From Reyranella sp. (lineage in GTDB: Bacteria > Pseudomonadota > Alphaproteobacteria > Reyranellales > Reyranellaceae), in NCBI RefSeq assembly GCF_004296935.1, contig NZ_SCVH01000105.1, forward strand, positions 1-64,000: a stretch of 64,000 bases of DNA, in the 5' to 3' direction. Positions 1 to 7,242 of this stretch are shown one piece after another. Each line of letters opens with the position of its first letter. Positions within the stretch are counted from its first letter, which is position 1. The notes beneath the pieces were generated by a model, which was given only the letters and a program-made list of their open reading frames with translations, did not search any database and was not told the origin of the DNA. Made by a program: the position numbers and the translations under genes.

Positions 1-3000
1 ACGACGCTGACTCTTACCGGCACGAACAGCTATTCCGGCACGACGACCATCACCGAGGGCACCCTCCAGGTCGGCGCGGGCGGTACCATCGGCACGCTGG
101 GCACCGGCGGCGTCGTCACGACCGGCGGCACGCTGGCCTTCAACAGGTCCGATACGATGACGGTCGGGAACGTGATCTCGGGCACCGGTGCGGTGACCAA
201 GCTCGCGGCCGGCTTGACCATATTGATGGGCGCCAACACCTACAGCGGCATCACCACGATCTCAGCCGGTACCTTGCGGGTGGGCGACGGCGGCACAACC
301 GGAACGCTCGGCACCGGCGCCGTCACCAACAATGCGGCGATGGGATTCAGCCGATCCAACACGATCACGGTGGCGAACGCCATCTCCGGCACCGGCACCT
401 TGAGCCAGATCGGCGAGGGAACGACGATCCTGACCGGCACCAACACCTACAGCGGCGTGACGACGATCTCGGACGGGACCTTGCAGGTCGGCGCCGGCGG
501 CACCGCCGGTACGCTGGGCACCGGGGCCGTGACCAACAACGCGACGCTCGCGTTCAACCGGTCGGACGCGATCACGGTGGCCAACGTGATCAGCGGCACC
601 GGTGCGGTCACCAAGCTCGGGGCCGGCACGACCAGCCTGACGGGCGCCAATACCTACAGCGGCACGACGACGATCTCGGCCGGGATCCTGAGCGTCGGCG
701 CGGGCGGCACGGTGGGCACGCTGGGCAGCGGGGGTATCGTCAACAACGCCACGCTGCAGCTCAACCGGTCGGACGCCATCACCGTCGCCAACGACATCTC
801 CGGTACCGGCACCCTCACCAAGCTCGGGGCCGGTGTCGCGACCCTGACGGGCGCCAATGCCTACTCGGGGACGACGACGATCTCGGTCGGGACGCTCAAC
901 ATCGGCGGCGGCGGCTCGTCCGGCACGCTGGGCACGGGCAACGTCGTCAACAGCGGCATATTGCTGATCGACCGGACGGATGCGGCCTTCACCGTGGCCA
1001 ACAACATCTCCGGCGCGGGTGCATTGACCAAGAGCGCGGCGGGGACGGCCAGCACACTGACGCTGACCGGGACGAACACCTACAGCGGCACGACCACGAT
1101 CACCGAGGGCACGCTTCAGATCGGTGCCGGCGGGACGACGGGCACTCTGGGGACGGGCGGCGTCGTCACCACCGGCGGCACGCTGGCCTTCAACCGCTCC
1201 AACGCGCTGACCGCGTCGAACGTGATCTCGGGCACGGGTACGGTGACCCAGATCGGTGCCGGTACGACGAGCCTGACCGGCGCCAATACCTATTCGGGGA
1301 CGACGACGATCTCGGCGGGCACCCTGAGCGTCGGGGCGGGTGGCGCCGCCGGCACGCTCGGCACCGGCGCTGTGGTCAACGATGCGACGCTGCAGCTCAA
1401 CCGGTCGGACAGCATCACGGTGGCAAATGCCGTGTCGGGAACCGGCGCGCTGACCAAGCTCGGGGCGGGCGTGGTGACGCTGACCGGCGCCAATACCTAC
1501 AGTGGCACGACGACGATCTCGGTGGGCACGCTGCAGATCGGCGCGGTGGCGGCGGCGGGCACGCTCGGCACCGGCGACGTCGTCAACAACGGGACGTTGA
1601 CCTTCAATCGCACCGACAATCTCACGATCGACAACAATATCTCGGGAACCGGCGCGGTCACCAAGACGACCGCGGGAACGAGCACGACGCTGACGCTGAC
1701 CGGGACCAACAGCTATTCCGGCACGACGACGATCACCGAGGGCATCCTGCAGGTCGGCTCGGGCGGCACGACCGGCACGCTGGGCGCGGGCGGCGTCGTC
1801 ACCACCGGCGGTACCCTGCGCTTCAACCGTTCCGACGCGCTTTCGGTCTCGGGCGTGATCTCCGGCACCGGCACGGTAAGCCAGTTTGGCGCCGGCACGA
1901 CGACCGTGAGCGACGCCAACACCTACACGGGCGCGACGACGGTCACGACGGGCGCGCTCAACATCCAGAACAACACGGCGCTCGGCACCACGGCGGCGGG
2001 CACGACTGTCTCGAGCGGCGCGGCGCTGGAGGTCCAGAACAACATCACGGTCGGGGCCGAGGCGCTGTCGCTCACCGGCAGCGGCATCTCCGCCGGCGGC
2101 GCGCTGCGCAACATCTCGGGCGCCAACACCTACGGCGGCGCCATTACGCTCAGTGGCGGTGCCACGCGCATCAACTCCGATGCGGGCAGCCTGACGCTCA
2201 ACGGCGCGGTCGGCGGCGCGGCCCAGAACCTGACGGTCGGCGGCGCCGGCAACACGATATTCGGCAGTGTCATCGGCACGACGACGGGCACGCTCACCAA
2301 GGACGGCGCCGGCACGGCGACCCTGACGGCAAGCAACACCAATACCGGAGTGACGACGATCTCGGACGGCACGCTGCAGGTTGGCGCCGGTGGGGCCGCC
2401 GGCGCGTTGGGAAGTGGGGCCGTGACCAACAACGCCGCGTTGGCATTCAACCGATCGGACAATGTTTCGGTTGCCAACGTGATCAGCGGTACCGGTACGG
2501 TGACCAAGCTCGGTGCGGGGACGACCAGCCTGACGGGAGCGAACACCTACGGCGGCACCACGACGATCTCGGGAGGGACGCTCAGCATTGGCGCCGGCGG
2601 CGCGACCGGCACGCTGGGTTCGGGCGCCGTAGTGAACAACGGCACACTGCAGATCAACCGCTCGAATGCGATCACGGTCGCCAACGACATCTCCGGCGCG
2701 GGCGCGCTCAGCAAGATCGGCGCGAACGCCCTGACGCTGACGGGCACCAACGGCTACAGCGGCACGACGACGATCTCGGCCGGCACCCTCAACATCGGCG
2801 TGGGGGGCACTGCCGGCTCGCTGGGAACCGGCGCCGTCGTCAACAATGGCACCCTTGTGTTCAACCGGTCCGACACGCTGACCGTCAACGGCGCGATCTC
2901 GGGGACAGGAGGCGTGAACCAGGCTGGCACCGGCACGACGGCCCTCGTCCAGGGAACCAACGGCTACAGCGGCACGACGACGATCTCGGCGGGCCGGCTG

Positions 3001-3984
3001 CAGATCGGCAACGGCAGCACGAGCGGCACGGTCACCGGCAACATCGTCAACAATGCCGTGCTCACCTTCGACCTGCCGAACGCCACGAGCTACACCGGGG
3101 TGATCTCGGGCACGGGCTCGGTGACACAGGCCGGCACCGGTACGCTGACACTGACGGGGACCAATACCTACACCGGCCCGACCACGATCTCGACCGGCCG
3201 GCTGGCCGTCAATGGCACCATCACCAGCAACGTGACGGTCGCCAGCGCCGGCAATCTCGGCGGCAGCGGGACGATCTTCGGCACCGTGGCGAACAACGGC
3301 ATGCTCGCCCCCGGTAACTCGATCGGCACCCTCACGGTGAGCGGCTCGTTCACGCAGGCCGCCGGCAGCTCCTACGAGGTCGAGGTCAATGCCGCCGGCC
3401 AGGCCGACCGTCTGAACGTGATCGGCGCACCGGGTACCGCGACGATCAACGGTGGCACGGTAACCGTCGTGGCGGCGGAACGCGATCGGCGGGGTGACCG
3501 GCACCTATGCGAATGTCACCAGCAACTTTCCCTTCCTGCTGGCTTCGCTGGGCTACGACACCAACAATGTCTACCTGACCCTCAAGCCCGGCGGCTTCGC
3601 GCGCGGGGCACGAACGGCCAATCAGATGGCTGTCGGTGGCGCGCTCGACCAGAGCGTGGCGGGCTCGAGCGGCGACTTCGCCACGGTCATCGGCACCATG
3701 TCCACGCTCACCCTCGCGCAGGGTCAGGCGGCGATGGATGCGCTGAGCGGCCAGCAATATTCCGGCTTCGGCACCGCCAACATCGCCAGCGGCCTGATGT
3801 TCATGAATGTCGTCGGCCAGCAGATGGCTGCTGCCCGCAGCCGCGGCGGGGCCGGCGGCCGCGTCGCCCTGGCCCAGGCCTGCGAGGTCGCCTGCGACGA
3901 TCCAGAAGGGCGCGAAGGTCCCGGTCCCTGGAGCCTGTGGGGCAGTGCGCTGGGCGGCACCGGCAGCGTCGCGGGCATCGGTAA
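1..3984 (+). CDS. Autotransporter passenger, 5' end outside window, frameshifted
   Basis: The reading frame is open from base 1, so the start and signal peptide lie to the left of the window. The product is a Gly/Thr/Asn-rich beta-helix passenger made of autotransporter-associated beta-strand (PATR) repeats of about 69-70 residues. It would normally be carried across the outer membrane by the C-terminal barrel at 3494-4777. Correct coding ends near base 3477; comparison with the intact paralogue at 38360-42199 shows about 38 nt missing between the conserved INGGTV and GGVTGTYA stretches. After that the frame reads Arg-rich nonsense to the stop at 3984. As written, the protein loses its barrel and could not be surface-anchored. 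Either the gene is broken or the sequence has an error in a repetitive GC-rich stretch. Confidence 0.8.
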   Translation, partial: TTLTLTGTNSYSGTTTITEGTLQVGAGGTIGTLGTGGVVTTGGTLAFNRSDTMTVGNVISGTGAVTKLAAGLTILMGANTYSGITTISAGTLRVGDGGTTGTLGTGAVTNNAAMGFSRSNTITVANAISGTGTLSQIGEGTTILTGTNTYSGVTTISDGTLQVGAGGTAGTLGTGAVTNNATLAFNRSDAITVANVISGTGAVTKLGAGTTSLTGANTYSGTTTISAGILSVGAGGTVGTLGSGGIVNNATLQLNRSDAITVANDISGTGTLTKLGAGVATLTGANAYSGTTTISVGTLNIGGGGSSGTLGTGNVVNSGILLIDRTDAAFTVANNISGAGALTKSAAGTASTLTLTGTNTYSGTTTITEGTLQIGAGGTTGTLGTGGVVTTGGTLAFNRSNALTASNVISGTGTVTQIGAGTTSLTGANTYSGTTTISAGTLSVGAGGAAGTLGTGAVVNDATLQLNRSDSITVANAVSGTGALTKLGAGVVTLTGANTYSGTTTISVGTLQIGAVAAAGTLGTGDVVNNGTLTFNRTDNLTIDNNISGTGAVTKTTAGTSTTLTLTGTNSYSGTTTITEGILQVGSGGTTGTLGAGGVVTTGGTLRFNRSDALSVSGVISGTGTVSQFGAGTTTVSDANTYTGATTVTTGALNIQNNTALGTTAAGTTVSSGAALEVQNNITVGAEALSLTGSGISAGGALRNISGANTYGGAITLSGGATRINSDAGSLTLNGAVGGAAQNLTVGGAGNTIFGSVIGTTTGTLTKDGAGTATLTASNTNTGVTTISDGTLQVGAGGAAGALGSGAVTNNAALAFNRSDNVSVANVISGTGTVTKLGAGTTSLTGANTYGGTTTISGGTLSIGAGGATGTLGSGAVVNNGTLQINRSNAITVANDISGAGALSKIGANALTLTGTNGYSGTTTISAGTLNIGVGGTAGSLGTGAVVNNGTLVFNRSDTLTVNGAISGTGGVNQAGTGTTALVQGTNGYSGTTTISAGRLQIGNGSTSGTVTGNIVNNAVLTFDLPNATSYTGVISGTGSVTQAGTGTLTLTGTNTYTGPTTISTGRLAVNGTITSNVTVASAGNLGGSGTIFGTVANNGMLAPGNSIGTLTVSGSFTQAAGSSYEVEVNAAGQADRLNVIGAPGTATINGGTVTVVAAERDRRGDRHLCECHQQLSLPAGFAGLRHQQCLPDPQARRLRARGTNGQSDGCRWRARPERGGLERRLRHGHRHHVHAHPRAGSGGDGCAERPAIFRLRHRQHRQRPDVHECRRPADGCCPQPRRGRRPRRPGPGLRGRLRRSRRARRSRSLEPVGQCAGRHRQRRGHR
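30..3180 (+). repeat. Tandem array of ~207-bp passenger repeats
   Basis: The motif encoding TYSGTTTIS-type sequence recurs about every 207-219 bp, near bases 240, 447, 654, 861, 1080, 1290, 1497, 1710, 2547, 2754, 2961 and 3168. A diverged stretch lies around 1923-2340. Neighbouring units are similar at the DNA level as well as the protein level, which favours unequal recombination and assembly collapse. Confidence 0.85.
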
Positions 3985-4777
3985 CGGCAACTCCTCGACG
4001 CTCACGTACAATGCCGGCGGTTTCGCGACCGGCGTCGACTTTCGCGCCGATCCGCGGCTGCTGTTCGGCGTTGGCCTGGGCTACGCCAGCGGCAACCAGT
4101 GGACCAACGGCTTCAACAGCCGCGGCACCAGCAACAGCTACCAGGCCAGCGTCTACGGCTCTTTCACCGAGGCCGCCTTCTACGTCGATGCGCTGGCGGG
4201 CTATGGCTACAACGACAACCAGATGACCCGCATGATCGCCATCCCCGGCCTGCAGCCGCGCACGGCGAAGGGTGAGACCGGTGCCGACCAGTTCCTGGCC
4301 CAGGTCGAGGCCGGCTACAAGGTCGGGATCTACACGCCGGCGGCGGCCACGCTGACGCCGTTCGCGCGCTTCCAGACCTCGACGGTGACCCAGGCTTCCT
4401 TCACCGAGACCGGCGCCCAATCGCTCAACCTCAACGTGGCGCAACAGACGACCAAGTCGATGCGCGGCACCCTTGGCGTCGAGCTGGCGGGCGCCGTCGA
4501 CGCGCCCTGGCGCGAGAAGCTGGGGCTGCAGCTTCGTCTGGGCTGGGTCCACGAATATGCCGACACATCGCGGCCGGTGCTGGCCACCTTCGCCGGGGCA
4601 CCGGCCGCGAGCTTCACCGTCTTCGGGGCAGCACCGCAGCGCGACAGCGCCGTCCTGGGCTTTGCCGCCAACACTGCCATTGCCCAGAGCACGTCGCTCT
4701 ACCTGCGCTACGACGGCGAGGTCGGCACCGGCACCGACAATCACTCGATTTCCGCCGGATTGCGGCTTTCGTGGTAG
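3494..4777 (+). CDS. Autotransporter beta-barrel domain (3' part of the frameshifted gene)
   Basis: This frame carries the end of the passenger and the C-terminal translocator of the autotransporter. About 120 residues of linker are followed by a barrel of about 280 residues that begins near PWSLWGSALGGTGSVAG and ends in an aromatic residue (RLSW), as outer-membrane barrels do. It is very similar throughout to the barrel of the intact paralogue at 38360-42199 (shared NDNQMTRMIAIPGLQPRTA and GAAPQRDSA stretches). The GTG at 3494 is only the first possible start after the frame change. There is no signal peptide or ribosome site, so this is the second half of the upstream gene and not an independent gene. 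Confidence 0.8.
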   Translation: MTGTYANVTSNFPFLLASLGYDTNNVYLTLKPGGFARGARTANQMAVGGALDQSVAGSSGDFATVIGTMSTLTLAQGQAAMDALSGQQYSGFGTANIASGLMFMNVVGQQMAAARSRGGAGGRVALAQACEVACDDPEGREGPGPWSLWGSALGGTGSVAGIGNGNSSTLTYNAGGFATGVDFRADPRLLFGVGLGYASGNQWTNGFNSRGTSNSYQASVYGSFTEAAFYVDALAGYGYNDNQMTRMIAIPGLQPRTAKGETGADQFLAQVEAGYKVGIYTPAAATLTPFARFQTSTVTQASFTETGAQSLNLNVAQQTTKSMRGTLGVELAGAVDAPWREKLGLQLRLGWVHEYADTSRPVLATFAGAPAASFTVFGAAPQRDSAVLGFAANTAIAQSTSLYLRYDGEVGTGTDNHSISAGLRLSW

Positions 4778-4784
4778 CCGCCGC

Positions 4785-5618
4785 CTAGGCGCGGAACTGC
4801 TTTCGATCGGTGCCCGAATAGAGGGCCTTCACCGAGCGTTCGGTGGCGTCGCGATGGGCGGCGAGCGCGGCCGGGTCGAGATCGGCCCGCGGCTCGGGTT
4901 CCATGTCGAAATTGCCGTGGCTATCGCGGCCGCGCACCAGCATGGCGGAGTCGCGCACCTTGAGCTGGCGCACATGGGGAGGGATGTAGCGGATGGCGAA
5001 ACCGATGCGGCGGTCGTCGGTCGTGTTGGGCCCCGATCCGTGCACCAGCAGCACGTGGTGCAGCGACATCTCGCCGGCCTTGAGCGTCACGTCGACACCG
5101 GCGCCGTCGGGCACGTCGACGGCGATCTCCTGGCCACGGGTCAGGAGGTTGTTCTGGTCGAAGGTGTCGCGGTGCTCGAGCTGGTTCTTGAGATGGCTGC
5201 CCGGCCAGAACTTCATGGCGCCGCTGGCCACCGGCGCATCGGCGAAGGCGACCCAGGCGGTGATCACGTCGTCGGTGCTGAGACCCCAGTAGGTCGCATC
5301 CTGGTGCCATGACACAAAAGAGGACGAGTGCGCCTCCTTGGTGAAGAATGTCGTGCTCCAGCACAGGATGTCGGGCCCGATCACGTCCTCGACCGCATCG
5401 AGGATCGCCGGATGGCGCGCGAGCTCGTTGGCCCAGGTATAGAGGAGGTGGACCTTGTGGCGGCGGTCGCCTGCCAGCGGTCCGCCGGCCGCTCTCTCCG
5501 CCGTTTCCAGCCGGTCGCGATACGAACGCGCCTCTGCCGCCGGCAGAACGCGGATGGGAAAGTGAAAACCGTCCTTGTGATAGCGCGCCACCTCGGCGGC
5601 GGAGAGAAGCTTGGGCAT
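4785..5618 (-). CDS. Phytanoyl-CoA dioxygenase (PhyH) family oxygenase
   Basis: A protein of 277 residues with the fold signature of non-haem Fe(II)/2-oxoglutarate oxygenases of the PhyH family. The facial triad is visible as H105-x-D107 in SWHQDATYWG and H193 in HHVLLVHGSGPN; the arginines that follow (about 204 and 210) could bind 2-oxoglutarate. Such enzymes hydroxylate small molecules in the cytoplasm; the substrate cannot be read from sequence. ATG 5618 (MPKLLSAAEV) is preferred over the earlier in-frame start at 5654, which would add a charged N-terminus unlike the family. It lies downstream of the molybdoenzyme operon on the same strand, 74 bp from the deaminase gene, so co-transcription is possible but not shown. 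Confidence 0.85.
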   Translation of the reverse strand: MPKLLSAAEVARYHKDGFHFPIRVLPAAEARSYRDRLETAERAAGGPLAGDRRHKVHLLYTWANELARHPAILDAVEDVIGPDILCWSTTFFTKEAHSSSFVSWHQDATYWGLSTDDVITAWVAFADAPVASGAMKFWPGSHLKNQLEHRDTFDQNNLLTRGQEIAVDVPDGAGVDVTLKAGEMSLHHVLLVHGSGPNTTDDRRIGFAIRYIPPHVRQLKVRDSAMLVRGRDSHGNFDMEPEPRADLDPAALAAHRDATERSVKALYSGTDRKQFRA

Positions 5619-5691
5619 AACCCAAGCATAGCCCCGCTTGTCGCGAGGCCACAACCCATTCAGGCTTTGGCAGACGAAACTGACCGGGAGG

Positions 5692-6285
5692 CTACTTCTT
5701 TTCGCCGATCTTGCCGCGCGCCTCGAACAGCTTGTCGGTCTCGTTCGACAGCACGCCGCCCAGCAGCAGCTTGTTGCTGTAGATCTGCTGACCGGCGTCG
5801 GCGACCGTCTTGGCGCGGATGTTGATGTCGGCCACGTACTGGCGCACGAACGGCGTGTCGGAGCCGTACACCATGCGCGGAATGCCTGCCCACACCATGG
5901 CGCTCATGCACATCGGGCAGGCCTCGCCCGTGCCGTACATGGTGAGGTTCTCCCAGCCCTTGTTGCCGTGCTTGGCGATGTAGGCGTTCATCGCCATCAC
6001 CTCGGAATGGAACATCGGGTTGGCGGCCAGGTCCACCACGCCTTCGCCCACCACCACGCCGGTGCGATCGTCGACCAGGACCGAGCCGAACGGCCGTCCC
6101 GGGTTGCGGTTCGCCTGCGCGATCGCCAGCCGCATGAATTTCTCGTGCTTGGCCAGCTCGGCCGGGCTCACGCCCGTCGGCTTGGTCTGGGTTTGTGCCT
6201 GCGCCTCGTTTTTCAACGCGGCGAGGCCTGCTGCTGCGGCGGCCGATCCGGCAACAACGACGCGGCGACAAATGAGGTTGGTCAT
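5692..6285 (-). CDS. Exported nucleoside/guanine deaminase-like protein
   Basis: A 197-residue member of the cytidine/deoxycytidylate deaminase superfamily. The zinc site is complete: H93-x-E95 (FHSEVMAMN) and C123-x-x-C126 (EACPMCMSA), the spacing seen in guanine deaminase and tRNA-deaminase-like enzymes. It has an N-terminal extension with RRVVVAG followed by an Ala-rich stretch and a possible AQA cleavage site near residue 30, which looks like a Tat-type signal peptide. That is unusual, since most members are cytoplasmic. It is the last gene of the molybdoenzyme operon, 24 bp after the ABM-domain gene. A purine-like or other amino-heterocycle substrate is an inference from the xanthine-dehydrogenase-type neighbours. 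Confidence 0.8.
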   Translation of the reverse strand: MTNLICRRVVVAGSAAAAAGLAALKNEAQAQTQTKPTGVSPAELAKHEKFMRLAIAQANRNPGRPFGSVLVDDRTGVVVGEGVVDLAANPMFHSEVMAMNAYIAKHGNKGWENLTMYGTGEACPMCMSAMVWAGIPRMVYGSDTPFVRQYVADINIRAKTVADAGQQIYSNKLLLGGVLSNETDKLFEARGKIGEKK

Positions 6286-6309
6286 TGACGTGGGCCCTCT
6301 TGTGGCGTG

Positions 6310-7242
6310 TCAGAAGAACTTCCAGAAGACAAAGACGCTGATGGCGTAGATGACGCACATCAGCAGGGCGCCCAGCAGGTTGGCGCGCAGCACGCCGCCC
6401 TTGGGGAACATCCACCAGCCCATGCGATTGGCCACCCAGGGCACTCCGAAGCCCGTCAGGGCGACACTGAAGATGTTGCCGATGAACAGATTGAGGGCCC
6501 AGGGCATGTTCATCTTGTTCTGCAGGATCGGCGTCCCGAACCAGACACCCCACAGGAACACGATGGGGTACAGCAGCAGCAGCACGACCATGTCCATCTT
6601 CCAGACGGACAGGCCGCCACCGCCGCCCGACTCGTCGCGGAACCACTGCTCGAAGCCGGTGCCCACGCGGGAGTGGAACTCCTCGGTGAGCGGCTCGGCT
6701 TCCTCGATGAGCTGCTTGCGCACCGGCGAATCGAGCCAGGCCTGCAGATTGGCCTGGTTGTCGAAGCGCAGGATGGCGACGTAGTCCTCCTGGACGCCGG
6801 GCACGGGCGGCTCGAAGCGGTAACCCTGCAGGCCGGGGGCCTTGGACTGGGCGGCGGCGATCTTGTGCTCCCAGGCGCGGTATTCGACTTCCTTGCCCGG
6901 CTTCACGCGGGTGCTGATCACCGCCGACACCGGAGCGGGCTTCCGGCCACCTTCGTCGTCGCGCACGATGTGCACGTCGTCGCGGCCAACCAGCATCGGC
7001 GCCGCGCCCGCGATGCGGGTCTGGCGCTCGCTCGAGGCGAGCCAGCGCTGCGCCTCCTCCATGGTATGGAAGCGCTGCAGGATGACCCAGTCGACCTGCA
7101 GCGGCGGGTTGGGCGGCATCAGCCGTTGCTCGACAAAGCCCGGGAAGCCCGCGATGAGGGTGCTGGTTTCGCCCTGCCAGCGTGCGAAGTCCTCGGATCG
7201 CTCCGGCCGCACGCTGGTCTGGGTGACGATGCTGACGGTCAT
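6310..7242 (-). CDS. Two ABM-domain protein with C-terminal membrane anchor
   Basis: A 310-residue protein. Residues about 1-95 and 100-200 are two antibiotic-biosynthesis-monooxygenase (ABM) ferredoxin-like domains; the second contains VISTRVKPGKEVEYRAWEHKI. A Gly-rich linker leads into three hydrophobic segments in the last 90 residues (VVLLLLYPIVFLWGVWF; LNLFIGNIFSVALTGFG; LLGALLMCVIYAISVFVFW). ABM domains act in oxidation or haem/quinone handling, but many have no known activity. The start ATG overlaps the stop of the molybdopterin subunit by 4 bp (ATGA), which indicates translational coupling and membership of the operon. The domain assignment is firm; the role is unknown. Confidence 0.75.
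   Translation of the reverse strand: MTVSIVTQTSVRPERSEDFARWQGETSTLIAGFPGFVEQRLMPPNPPLQVDWVILQRFHTMEEAQRWLASSERQTRIAGAAPMLVGRDDVHIVRDDEGGRKPAPVSAVISTRVKPGKEVEYRAWEHKIAAAQSKAPGLQGYRFEPPVPGVQEDYVAILRFDNQANLQAWLDSPVRKQLIEEAEPLTEEFHSRVGTGFEQWFRDESGGGGGLSVWKMDMVVLLLLYPIVFLWGVWFGTPILQNKMNMPWALNLFIGNIFSVALTGFGVPWVANRMGWWMFPKGGVLRANLLGALLMCVIYAISVFVFWKFF

Noticed and set aside
262-3504. 1080-residue open frame antisense to the autotransporter repeats
   Set aside because: It mirrors the repeat DNA; the product is Arg/Gly/Ala-rich without domains, and the sense strand has clear PATR repeats.
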